A DNA stretch of 64,000 nucleotides. Source: Streptomyces kronopolitis. GTDB taxonomy: Bacteria; Actinomycetota; Actinomycetes; Streptomycetales; Streptomycetaceae. The notes beneath the pieces were generated by a model that did not search any database, was not told where the DNA came from, and saw nothing but the letters and a program-made list of their open reading frames with translations. The stretch spans positions 62,001 through 126,000 of the forward strand of contig NZ_BMND01000019.1 in NCBI RefSeq assembly GCF_014646275.1, read 5' to 3'. Positions 8,635-16,325 of the stretch are shown piece by piece; positions within the stretch are counted from its first letter, which is position 1, and the number at the start of each line of letters is the position of its first letter. A program made the position numbers and the translations under genes.

Positions 8635-9092
8635 CTCGGGGCCTTCCGTGGGGGGGAAGAGCCCGGAAACCGTGGGGAGTTGCCCGGGCCCGGAGAGTGT
8701 GGGATGGACACACGGACGGTCCCCCCGGGATTGCCGCACCCCTGGAAGCCGCGTCCATGCCGACGTGTGCGCGGCCGAGTATCCCCATCGGCCTCACTCG
8801 TGCACAAGACCGAGTACCGGTCTCACATACGGGAGTTCACCATTTCGCCACACGGCGGTCACACCTGTGTCCGCGCCCCTCAATGCGGAGTGCGGACATC
8901 AGCGGGCGTCCGGAAGCTCGGCGGCCTCGCCACGTGTGAGGACTATAGCTGGCCGGAAACCGCCGACCGGAAGCCGCCCCCGGACCGCGGAAGGCCGCCG
9001 TACACACCCGCATCAACAGGCATATACGGCGGCCAACGGGACATCAGGCCTTCGTGAGGCGGACCCCTCCACCCCTGCGGCAGGGTCTCCCC
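8635..9092. other. Intergenic region upstream of the first protease
   Basis: A 458-nt stretch between the slipin stop and the start of the protease gene. No gene is credible here. It holds TGGCCGGAAA at 8950-8959, which differs from the AdpA consensus in the last base only and lies 316 nt upstream of the protease start. No clear promoter hexamers were found. Confidence 0.5.
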
Positions 9093-10037
9093 CTACGGCA
9101 GATCCTCCGGCCGGCCCGGCAGGTCCTCCGCCTCCGGGAGGTCCTCCAGCTCCGGCAGCCGCTCGCCCTCCGCCTCGCCCTCCACGGCCGCGGGCGAGTC
9201 GTCGGCCACCTCGGGGGCGGCCGGGCGCCGCGCGCGCCCGCGCACGGCCTCGGCGGCCGCGGTCTCCGCCTGTGCCTGCAGCCCGGAGCGCTCCAGGAAC
9301 CGCAGCAGTTCGACCGGGAAAGGCAGGACAAGGGTGGAATTCTTCTCGGCGGCGACGGCCACCACGGTCTGCAGCAGCCGCAGTTGCAGGGCCGCGGGCT
9401 GGTCGGACATCGCCTCGGCCGCCTCGGCCAGCTTCTTCGAGGCCTGGAGTTCGGCATCGGCGTTGATCACCCGGGCGCGCCGGTCTCGGGTCGCCTCCGC
9501 CTGGCGGGCCATCGAGCGCTTCATCGTCTCGGGCAGGGAGACGTCCTTGATCTCCACCCGGTCGACGGTCACGCCCCAGCCGATGGCCGGGCTGTCCATC
9601 ATCAGCTCCAGGCCCTGGTTGAGCTTCTCCCGGTTCGACAGCAGATCGTCCAGTTCACTCTTGCCGATGATCGACCGCAGCGAGGTCTGCGCCATCTGCG
9701 AGACCGCGAAGCGGTAGTCCTCGACCCGGATGACCGCGTCGGCGGCGTCCACGACCTTGAAATAGACGACCGCGTCGACCCGCACGGTGACGTTGTCCCG
9801 GGTGATGCCCTCCTGGGCGGGCACCGGCATCGTGATGATCTGCATGTTGACCTTGCGCATGCGGTCGACGAACGGAACGATCATGGTGAAGCCGGGTCCG
9901 CGCACCTCCGAGGCCAGCCGCCCCAGCCGGAGCACCACCCCGCGCTCGTACTGCTTGACCACCCGCGCCGCCGCGGCGAGGTACACCGCGCCCACCGAGG
10001 CCAGCGCCACCCCGGTCGCCACCAGTTCTCCGACCAT
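9093..10037 (-). CDS. Slipin/stomatin-like SPFH (band 7) membrane protein
   Basis: A membrane-anchored scaffold protein of the SPFH/band 7 superfamily, 314 residues from the chosen start. One N-terminal hydrophobic segment (ELVATGVALASVGAVYLAAAARVV) is followed by the stomatin core: YERGVVLRLGR, RGPGFTMIVPFVDRM, NVTVRVDAVVYFKV, then a helix rich in Glu/Ala/Arg typical of oligomerising slipins. The last 45 residues are an acidic tail with repeated E-DLPE. The ATG at 10037 has GGGAG 5 nt upstream; ATGs at 10067 and 10088 are in frame but have weaker sites. It lies between two secreted proteases. Slipins often pair with an NfeD-type membrane protease, and none is visible here. Its link to the proteases is unknown. 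Confidence 0.9.
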   Translation of the reverse strand: MVGELVATGVALASVGAVYLAAAARVVKQYERGVVLRLGRLASEVRGPGFTMIVPFVDRMRKVNMQIITMPVPAQEGITRDNVTVRVDAVVYFKVVDAADAVIRVEDYRFAVSQMAQTSLRSIIGKSELDDLLSNREKLNQGLELMMDSPAIGWGVTVDRVEIKDVSLPETMKRSMARQAEATRDRRARVINADAELQASKKLAEAAEAMSDQPAALQLRLLQTVVAVAAEKNSTLVLPFPVELLRFLERSGLQAQAETAAAEAVRGRARRPAAPEVADDSPAAVEGEAEGERLPELEDLPEAEDLPGRPEDLP

Positions 10038-10147
10038 CACGGCTCCCTGACGTGTGCCCTGCGCCATGCGAATCGCCTTATTTACCATGGTATGCCCGGC
10101 TTGGAGGGGCGGTCGAGGCTCGCGCGCGGCAGGGCAGGGCGGGGCGG

Positions 10148-10175
10148 GGCCCCTGTCCGCCGGCGGACAGGGGCC
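10148..10175. repeat. Perfect 28-bp palindrome without spacer
   Basis: Two 14-bp arms (10148-10161 and 10162-10175; core TGTCCGCC/GGCGGACA) meet with no spacer. It lies 110 nt upstream of the slipin start and downstream of the second protease. It could be a cruciform-forming terminator or an operator; the lack of a loop makes the operator reading reasonable. Confidence 0.55.
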
Positions 10176-10224
10176 GACGTGCCGCGGACCGCCGGAACCG
10201 GCTCCGGCGGTCCATGGCGCGTCC

Positions 10225-10259
10225 GTCCCCGCGGGCCGGGGCCCACGGCCCGCGGGGAC
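10225..10259 (-). terminator. Terminator after the second protease gene
   Basis: A 13-bp perfect stem (10225-10237 with 10247-10259, arms beginning GTCCCCGCGGG) and a 9-nt loop start 15 nt after the protease stop codon on the minus strand. Confidence 0.75.
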
Positions 10260-10274
10260 CTCAGCCGGCCGGCG

Positions 10275-11183
10275 TCAGTAGACGCTCACGCCGTAGGCGC
10301 TCAGCGCCTCGGTGACGGGCTGGAAGAACGTGGTGCCGCCAGACGTGCAGTCGCCGCTGCCGCCGGAGGTCAGGCCGAGGGCCTTGGTCCCGGAGTAGAG
10401 CGGCCCGCCGCTGTCGCCGGGCTCGGCGCAGACGGTGGTCTGGATGAGTCCGGAGACGATGTCACCGCTGCCGTAGTTGACGGTGGCGTTCAGCGCGGTG
10501 ACCTTGCCGCTGTGGATGCCGGTGGTCGAGCCGCGGCGGGTGACCGTCTGGCCGACGGTGGGAGTGCCGGCGCTGGTGATGTCCTGGCTGCCGACCGTCC
10601 CGGGGTGCGCCAGGGAGCTGTTGGTGTACTTCACGATGCCGTAGTCGTTGCCCGGGAAGCTGGAGCCGGTGGTCGGGCCGATGCTGGTGGAGTCCGAGGA
10701 GTTGGTGTACCAGGGCGGGCTGCCCTCGGTGCAGTGACCGGCGGTCAGGAAGTAGTAGGTGCTGCCGCTGCGGACGTTGAAGCCCAGCGAGCAGCGCCAG
10801 CTGGGGGTGTAGATGGCATCGCCGCCGCCGATGAACTTGCGGAAGGTGCCCTGGATGCGGTCGATGCGGACCGCGGCGGCGTTGCTGCCGGCGGCCCGCT
10901 CGATCTTGGCGATCCCGGCCGGGGAGACCGTACGGTCGGCGGTGACGACCAGGGTGTGGGTGGCGCTGTCGACGCGCCAGGCGGTGCCGGCGACATCGGC
11001 CGCACGGACCGCGCTTCCGGCGGCGCCGAGCTGGGCGGCGCTGAACGTCTTCGCGGGTGCGGGGTTCTGGGCGCTGGCGGTGGGGACGGCGATGGCGCCG
11101 ACGGCCACCAGTCCGGACGCCACGGCGATCAGCCGGGTACGTCTCGCCACGCCGTTGTGGGGGTTGGTGCGCGCGTTCCTCAC
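10275..11183 (-). CDS. Secreted streptogrisin B-like serine protease (S1E)
   Basis: A secreted chymotrypsin-like protease closely resembling streptogrisin A/B. The GTG start at 11183 has GGAGG 5 nt upstream and gives 302 residues. The signal peptide ends near residue 39 (TASAQN). A short propeptide of about 78 residues follows, and the mature enzyme starts near residue 118 (IGGGDAIYTPSWRCSLGF). The triad is His150 (TAGHC), Asp180 (GNDYG) and Ser258 (GDSGG). Four cysteines form two disulfides. The last residues AYGVSVY are the typical streptogrisin C-terminus. It lies downstream of the cvn conservon but with a terminator between, so it is probably separately transcribed. An AdpA-like box lies 64 nt upstream of the start codon. 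Confidence 0.95.
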   Translation of the reverse strand: MRNARTNPHNGVARRTRLIAVASGLVAVGAIAVPTASAQNPAPAKTFSAAQLGAAGSAVRAADVAGTAWRVDSATHTLVVTADRTVSPAGIAKIERAAGSNAAAVRIDRIQGTFRKFIGGGDAIYTPSWRCSLGFNVRSGSTYYFLTAGHCTEGSPPWYTNSSDSTSIGPTTGSSFPGNDYGIVKYTNSSLAHPGTVGSQDITSAGTPTVGQTVTRRGSTTGIHSGKVTALNATVNYGSGDIVSGLIQTTVCAEPGDSGGPLYSGTKALGLTSGGSGDCTSGGTTFFQPVTEALSAYGVSVY

Positions 11184-11501
11184 TGATTCCTCCGAGGGGG
11201 ATCGGGGGGCCGCCGGTGGGCAGCCCGTGAGGCGCAGCCGAGGGGCAGGCCGGAATCCGCACGTCCCTTTTCGGCGTGCCCCTGACAAGCGCTGAGCTGG
11301 AGTGTCCGGCGCACCGCCCGCCCTGCGCAAGAGGCATGACACCCACGACTTGCGACCGTCACACGGCCGACATCCCACCGGGGCCCGCAACACCGGCTCC
11401 CGGCAGTCCCGTTGACGGGACCCGGGACGACACCAACCGGGGTGCGGGGCAGCGGTCCGGCCGGGTGCGGGGCGGGCGGTCCGGCCGCCCGCCCCTGCCC
11501 G
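11184..11501. other. Intergenic region between cvnD and the second protease
   Basis: A 318-nt stretch with no credible gene. It contains the cvnD terminator hairpin (11469-11495), the AdpA-like sequence AGGCCGGAAT at 11247-11256 (one mismatch to the consensus, at the first base) and the GGAGG ribosome-binding site of the protease. Confidence 0.55.
11469..11495 (-). terminator. Terminator of the cvn operon
   Basis: An 11-bp perfect stem, GGGGCGGGCGG at 11469-11479 with its complement at 11485-11495 and a 5-nt loop, begins 6 nt after the cvnD stop codon on the minus strand. Confidence 0.75.
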
Positions 11502-12104
11502 TCAGCGGGCGAGCGCCCCCGCCCGCGCCGGGCCGGCGGCCGTGTGCCGCCGCACGACCTCGTCCATCAGCGCGGCCAGCACCTCGCGCACGGACCGGCG
11601 CCCGCGCGCGTCGCAGACCAGCGCCGGGACCGCCGGGTCGATGCCCAGCGCCTCACGGACCTCGTCCAGCTCGAAGTGCCGGGCGCCGTCGAAGCGGTTG
11701 ACCGCCAGCACGAACGGGGTGCCGCGCTCCTCGAAGTAGTCCAGCGCCGGGAACGAGTCCTCGATCCGCCGGGTGTCGACCAGCACGACCGAGCCCAGCG
11801 CGCCCTCGACCAGGTCGTCCCAGAGGAAGGAGAAGCGGTCCTGGCCCGGGGTGCCGAAGACGTAGAGCACCAGGGTGGGATCGAGCGTGATCCGCCCGAA
11901 GTCCAGCGCGACCGTCGTGGTGGTCTTGTCCTCCACCCCGGCCAGCGAGTCCACTCCGACGGAGACCTGGGTGATGGCGGCCTCGGTGTCCAGCGGTTCG
12001 ATCTCGGAGATCGCGCCGATGAACGTCGTCTTGCCGACGCCGAGACCACCGCTGATCACGATCTTCACGGCGAGCGGTGCGGCTTTGTCAGAGCGCCCTG
12101 ACAT
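11502..12104 (-). CDS. cvnD: Conservon GTP-binding protein CvnD
   Basis: The small GTPase-like member of a Cvn (conservon) signalling unit, 200 residues. It has a P-loop near residue 20 (GGLGVGKTT), a Switch II-like FGTPGQDRF and the base-specificity motif AVNRFDGA, as in the MglA-like CvnD group. In known conservons CvnA, CvnB, CvnC and CvnD form a membrane-associated complex that resembles a eukaryotic G-protein relay. The ATG at 12104 overlaps the cvnC stop by 17 nt. It is the last gene of the operon and is followed by a strong hairpin. Confidence 0.94.
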   Translation of the reverse strand: MSGRSDKAAPLAVKIVISGGLGVGKTTFIGAISEIEPLDTEAAITQVSVGVDSLAGVEDKTTTTVALDFGRITLDPTLVLYVFGTPGQDRFSFLWDDLVEGALGSVVLVDTRRIEDSFPALDYFEERGTPFVLAVNRFDGARHFELDEVREALGIDPAVPALVCDARGRRSVREVLAALMDEVVRRHTAAGPARAGALAR

Positions 12105-12429
12105 GGTCCCTGATCCTCTCCAGGACATGGAGCGGCAGCTCCTTGGGTTGTTGGCACACCAGCAGTCCGGCGACGACCAGATCGGCGATGAGCACCTTGG
12201 CCACGCCCAGCGGCACCCCGGTCTTCTGCGCGACCTCGGCCACCATCGTCGGCCGGGCGCACAGCGCCACGATCCGGCGGCGCTCGAACTCCAGGCCCGC
12301 GAGCGACGCGTCGGGCCCGGCGACCACCAGCGTCTCCAGGCGCAGCCCGTCGTGCATCGGCTCGGACCGGCCGCCGGTCATGATGAACGGCCGGACGAAC
12401 AGCTCCTCCGCGTCGGCTTCCTCGCTCAT
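12088..12429 (-). CDS. cvnC: Conservon protein CvnC (DUF742)
   Basis: A 113-residue DUF742 protein. The sequence has the family features: RPFIMTGGRSEP near the N-terminus, DGLRLETLVV, then a winged-helix-like RRIVALCARPTMVAEVAQKTGVPLG and LIADLVVAGLL. It lies between the roadblock protein CvnB and the GTPase CvnD and overlaps both: its ATG shares 4 nt with the cvnB stop, its 3' end shares 17 nt with cvnD. It is thought to be a partner of the CvnB/CvnD complex. The biochemical role of DUF742 proteins is not established. Confidence 0.94.
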   Translation of the reverse strand: MSEEADAEELFVRPFIMTGGRSEPMHDGLRLETLVVAGPDASLAGLEFERRRIVALCARPTMVAEVAQKTGVPLGVAKVLIADLVVAGLLVCQQPKELPLHVLERIRDHVRAL

Positions 12430-12851
12430 CGCGGCAGGCCCTGCCGCAGATCGGCGATCAGCGCCGGGTTGAGCAGATCCCCGGCCCGCTCGGCCAGCAC
12501 CGCCATCTCGTAGCCGACCAGGCCGAGTTCGCCGGTGCTGTCGGCGAGCACGCCCAGGCAGCTGCCGTCCCGGATCGCCGAGACCAGCAGGAAGCCGCGG
12601 CCCATCTCGATCATGATGAGTTTGACGCCGTCGAACTCGTAGCGGCGCGAGGCGCTGCGCGCCAGGCTCGACAGGCCCGAGACCACCGCCGCCAGATGGT
12701 CGGCGTCGGTGCGGCCCAGACCGTCGGAGACCGCGATCAGCAGCCCGTCCGAGGAGACGGCCACCGCGTCGCGCACCCCGTCCGTCTTGCGGACGAAGCT
12801 GGCCAGCAGCCAGTTGAAGGTCTGTGAATCGCTGTGGAGATCGACGCTCAC
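12426..12851 (-). CDS. cvnB: Conservon roadblock/LC7 protein CvnB
   Basis: A 141-residue roadblock/LC7 domain protein (FNWLLASFVRKTDGVRDAVAVSSDGLLIAVSDGL, then a second alpha/beta part ending in ALIADLRQGLPR). In conservons it probably acts as the regulator or activating partner of the GTPase CvnD. The GTG start at 12851 overlaps the cvnA stop (GTGA), and the stop overlaps the cvnC start (ATGA), so translation is coupled along the whole unit. Confidence 0.94.
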   Translation of the reverse strand: MSVDLHSDSQTFNWLLASFVRKTDGVRDAVAVSSDGLLIAVSDGLGRTDADHLAAVVSGLSSLARSASRRYEFDGVKLIMIEMGRGFLLVSAIRDGSCLGVLADSTGELGLVGYEMAVLAERAGDLLNPALIADLRQGLPR

Positions 12852-15355
12852 TTCTCGTCACCCTTCGTCGCCGTCCCGGCCGCCTCCGGCCGGGTGTCCT
12901 GCCCGCTGTCCCGGTCGCCTTCCCGCGCGGGCCCGGCCGCGCCCGCCGCCTGCTCCTTCTCCTGCTCCTTCTCGCGCTCCTTCTCCACGCTGATCCCGCC
13001 GCGCATATGGGCGCTGCGGAGCGTGGCGAGCAGGCCGGACACCTCGTCCGGGCTGCGGTCCGGAGTGGGGGCGGCCTGCTGCTGCCAGCGCGGGGCGGCC
13101 GCCTCGTTCACCGCCGACTGGATGGCGCTGCGCCGGGCGCGCTTGACCAGCCCGTTACGGGTGCGGGACCCGGCCGAGCCACGGGCCGCGGCCGGGCTCG
13201 CTTCGGTGGACTCCCGCGACGCGCGCGGGTGCGGCAGCGCCTCGGAAGCCCGGTCGTCCGCGGCGGGTCCGGCCGCCGGATGCGGCTCGGCGGGGGCGCC
13301 GGCCGCGTCGTGCCGCTCGGCTTCGCCGTCCGCGCGGGGCCCGGCAGCCGGCCGGCTCTTCTCCGGCTTCGCGGTCCGCTCCTCGTCGCGTGTGCCGGGA
13401 GTGTCCGCCGCGTCCGCCGCGGCGGACGGCTCGGTGATCAGGCTGCCCGGGACGAGCACCCGGGCGACCGTGCCGGCGGCCGGCGCCTCGCCGAGCCGGA
13501 CCTCGATGCCGCATCTGCGGGCCAGCGCGCCGACCACGAAGTGCCCCAGGAAACGGGTCGGTTCGGCCATGAAGCCGGCCATGCCGGAGAGCCGGACGTT
13601 GGCCTCGGCCATCGCCGGGGCGGTCATGCCGGTGCCGTGGTCGACGATCGCGATGAGGTAGCCGGCGCTGGTGCGGCGGCCCTCGACCTCCACCTCGGTG
13701 TCCGGGGGCGAGAAGCTCAGCGCGTTCTCGACGAGTTCGGCCAGCAGGTGGGCGATCTCGGAGGCCACCGCGCCGCTGAGGAAGCCGGCGTCGACCCGGC
13801 GCAGGGTGACCCGGCGGTACTCCTCCACCTCGGAGAGCGCCGCCCGGATCACGTCGGTGACGGACAGCGGGGTGGCCGAGGTGCGCGGGCTGGCCTCGCC
13901 GGCGAGCACCAGCAGGCTCTCGGCGTTCCGCCGCATCCGGGTGGCGAGGTGGTCCAGCTCGAAGAGGTTGGCCAGCGTCCCCGGGTCGGCGTCCTCGTGC
14001 TCCAGCCGGTTGATGAAGCTGATCTGACGCCGCACCAGGTTCTGGTTGCGGCGGCCGAGGTTGACCAGCGACTCGGTGGCGTTGCGGCGCAGTACGGCCT
14101 GCTCGGTGGCCAGGTCGTAGGCCACCTTCTGCACCTGGTCGAAGGCGTCGGCCAGCTGCTGGACCTCGGTGCCCGCACCCCGCGGGACGGTCAGCGGGCC
14201 GGGCGGCTCGGGCGAGCCGTCCCCGGACTGCACCCGGGCGACGGCGTCGGGCAGCCGGCCGCCGGCGACCTCGCGGGCCTGGCGGGTGAGGGAGCCGAGC
14301 GGCCCGGAGACCGAGCGGGCGGCGCCGACGGCCAGCGCGCCCAGGGCCAGCACCGAGCCGAGGGCCAGCAGCCCGAAGAGCACCAGGGTCCGGGTGGCCT
14401 CGTCCTGCAGCACCGAGGCGCGGTCCGTGATGTCCCGGCCCAGGGCGATCTGGACGGTGCGCAGGCCGTTGATGGTGGCGGTCGCCGCGTCGTACCAGGC
14501 GGTCGGCGGCACCGTCGCGGGCGCCGGCATCGCGCCGCGCCCCTCGACGATGACCTTCTCGTAGCCGAAGAGCCGCCGGGCGACCGGGGTCGAGAGCGCC
14601 TCGTCCACCTCGCGCCGCTGCTTCGCGGAGGCCCACGCGGGATACGAGTCCAGGGCCGCCGGCCGCCCGGAGCGGGCGGTCATGAAGCGGGTGTAGTCCT
14701 CGCCGTGGAACCGCCGCGCGTGCAGCGAGCCGAGCACGACGGCCCGCTCCTGGCCGGTGAACTCCTTTGCCGTGCCGAGGACTTGCAGCGCCTGGTAGTC
14801 GGCGCGCAGCTCGCCGTCGCGGACCTGGACCAGCCCGAGCCCGAGCCGGTTCAGGGCGACATCGGTCTCGGTGAAGTAGTCGTAGGTGCGCTCGACCTTG
14901 CCGGAGCCGCGGTCGGCGGCGGCGCGGATGTCCCGCAGGGCGTTGACCCGGACCAGGGCGGCGCGCACGGCGCCGGCGGCGCTGTCGTGGCGGCCGGCGA
15001 GCGCGTGGCCGACGGTGCGGCGCGCGGCGTCGGTGAGCGTGCGCTGGGCCAGCATCCGGTCGTGGAACTCCCGGATGCCGCCGACATAGCCGGTGGTCAG
15101 GCCGCGTTCCTTCTGGTGCTCGTGGATGAAGCCCTGGAGGGCGTCGGAGAGCCGGGCGTCGGCCGCGGTGGTGCCGGCGTTCTCGTAGTCGCCCAGCTGC
15201 CGCTCCGCGGAGAAGCCCAGCAGGGCCAGGAGTATCGCGAGGGAGACGGCCAGGATGCGGATGAGCTTGGCGCGGAGGGTGCGCGGCGCCACGACGGTGT
15301 CCGTCAGCGTCCGCAGGAGGCGCCGGTAGCCGGCGCGGGTGGTCTGAGATTCCAC
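12848..15355 (-). CDS. cvnA: Conservon sensor histidine kinase-like protein CvnA
   Basis: The membrane sensor of the conservon, 835 residues from the GTG at 15355. A transmembrane helix at about 31-50 is followed by a nitrate/nitrite-sensing (NIT)-type extracytoplasmic domain of about 265 residues with the ERGLTTGYV element, a second helix near 318-342, a HAMP-like linker and a phosphotransfer-like region. The HATPase_c domain has an N-box (ELVENALSFSPPDTEV, about residue 545) and a G1 box (DHGTGM, about 572). The last 190 residues are a charged, disordered tail ending in Lys/Glu repeats (EKEREKEQEKEQ). The GTG lacks a good ribosome-binding site; a TTG at 15415 is the in-frame alternative. 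No response regulator is adjacent, and no CvnE-type P450 follows. Confidence 0.93.
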   Translation of the reverse strand: MESQTTRAGYRRLLRTLTDTVVAPRTLRAKLIRILAVSLAILLALLGFSAERQLGDYENAGTTAADARLSDALQGFIHEHQKERGLTTGYVGGIREFHDRMLAQRTLTDAARRTVGHALAGRHDSAAGAVRAALVRVNALRDIRAAADRGSGKVERTYDYFTETDVALNRLGLGLVQVRDGELRADYQALQVLGTAKEFTGQERAVVLGSLHARRFHGEDYTRFMTARSGRPAALDSYPAWASAKQRREVDEALSTPVARRLFGYEKVIVEGRGAMPAPATVPPTAWYDAATATINGLRTVQIALGRDITDRASVLQDEATRTLVLFGLLALGSVLALGALAVGAARSVSGPLGSLTRQAREVAGGRLPDAVARVQSGDGSPEPPGPLTVPRGAGTEVQQLADAFDQVQKVAYDLATEQAVLRRNATESLVNLGRRNQNLVRRQISFINRLEHEDADPGTLANLFELDHLATRMRRNAESLLVLAGEASPRTSATPLSVTDVIRAALSEVEEYRRVTLRRVDAGFLSGAVASEIAHLLAELVENALSFSPPDTEVEVEGRRTSAGYLIAIVDHGTGMTAPAMAEANVRLSGMAGFMAEPTRFLGHFVVGALARRCGIEVRLGEAPAAGTVARVLVPGSLITEPSAAADAADTPGTRDEERTAKPEKSRPAAGPRADGEAERHDAAGAPAEPHPAAGPAADDRASEALPHPRASRESTEASPAAARGSAGSRTRNGLVKRARRSAIQSAVNEAAAPRWQQQAAPTPDRSPDEVSGLLATLRSAHMRGGISVEKEREKEQEKEQAAGAAGPAREGDRDSGQDTRPEAAGTATKGDEK

Positions 15356-15752
15356 GTAGAGAACTTTCGAGGGAAGTTGATGCGGTGCGCAGATCGCGAT
15401 CTGCTGCCGTGTCAACGACCCCCGGATGGGCCAGTCACCCGATCATCGTCCTATTTCCCGGTGGTGCGCCGGCGCCTTTGGCATTTGCCCTGGTCCCGTG
15501 CACGAACCTACCCAGAGGTCCGCTCCGCCTTTCACCGGCCACTTTTCGGTATCGGGCCGGTAAAATACCGACCGTCACGTTCTTCATACTGTCAGTTTCC
15601 TTATGGGGCGCGTAAGCTGATGCCGCGCCACCCTCTTTGCACCAGATGTGTCACGAACCCCCCGTGCGGCGGCTATCCACTTGGCACACCCTCCGCCTCA
15701 TGGACGACGATAGGGGCGGACACGCAGAGACCGCGGGTGAGAGGAGGCGTCA
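15356..15752. other. Divergent intergenic region between cvnA and the SepF paralogue
   Basis: A 397-nt divergent promoter region. It is AT-richer than its surroundings around 15540-15620. A small symmetric element CGGTA-AAA-TACCG lies at 15558-15570, with a further direct copy of CGGTA at 15547-15551. No gene is credible. The symmetric element could be an operator for either side. Confidence 0.45.
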
Positions 15753-16205
15753 ATGGGATCGGTGCGCAAGGCGAGTGCCTGGCTTGGCCTCGTCGACGAC
15801 AGTGATGACGAGCGCTACTACGACGACGACTACGCCGAGGGACCCGATGCCGGCGACTCGGGGGAGAACCACCCGTGGGTCACCGACCCCCGGGTCCGGG
15901 TGGCCGATGAGGCCGCCCAGGACCAGGGCACCCGCATCGCCACGGTCTCCCCGGAGAGCTTCCGCGACGCCCGCGGTATCGGCGAGCTGTTCCGGGACGG
16001 CGTCCCGGTCATCGTCAACCTGACGGCCATGGAGTCCGCCGACGCCAAGCGGGTGGTGGACTTCGCGGCCGGGCTGACCTTCGGTCTGCGCGGTTCGATC
16101 GAGCGGGTCGCGACCCGGGTGTTCCTGCTGACCCCCGCCGACTACAAGGTGCTCAGCGGCGAGGCCCGCGGCCACCGCAACGGCGGCTTCTTCAACCAGA
16201 GTTGA
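15753..16205 (+). CDS. sflA: SepF-family cell-division protein, SflA-type paralogue
   Basis: A 150-residue SepF-fold protein. The first 60 residues are acidic and flexible (DDSDDERYYDDDYAEG), the SepF core runs from about residue 62 to 145 (ATVSPESFRDARGIGELFRDG, VIVNLTAMESADAKRVVDFAAGLTFGLRGSIERV, FLLTPADYKV). SepF anchors FtsZ to the membrane. Streptomyces have the canonical sepF in the division cluster next to ftsZ and two SepF-like paralogues. This copy stands alone, next to a conservon and far from ftsZ, and its gene neighbourhood matches what I recall of sflA of S. coelicolor. The ATG at 15753 follows GAGAGGAGGCG, a strong ribosome-binding site. The SepF family is certain; the paralogue name is an inference. 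Confidence 0.9.
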   Translation: MGSVRKASAWLGLVDDSDDERYYDDDYAEGPDAGDSGENHPWVTDPRVRVADEAAQDQGTRIATVSPESFRDARGIGELFRDGVPVIVNLTAMESADAKRVVDFAAGLTFGLRGSIERVATRVFLLTPADYKVLSGEARGHRNGGFFNQS

Positions 16206-16211
16206 GCGGAC

Positions 16212-16233
16212 CCGGGCCCGCGCACGGGCCCGG
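16212..16233. terminator. Terminator between sflA and the acyl-CoA dehydrogenase
   Basis: CCGGGCCCG-CGCA-CGGGCCCGG, a perfect 9-bp stem with a 4-nt loop, lies 6 nt after the sflA stop codon, in the gap between two convergent genes. Confidence 0.7.
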
Positions 16234-16325
16234 CGACCACGGTGGCCGCCGCCGGCGTGTCCCGGCCCACGAGGGCCGGGCGGCGGCCACCCGCCCCACC
16301 GCACGGCATCACCGCACGGCGCCGG

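Noticed and set aside
12824..15805. A 993-codon open frame on the plus strand
   Set aside because: Antisense shadow of cvnA caused by the high third-position GC; the minus strand has clear domains and coupling with cvnB.
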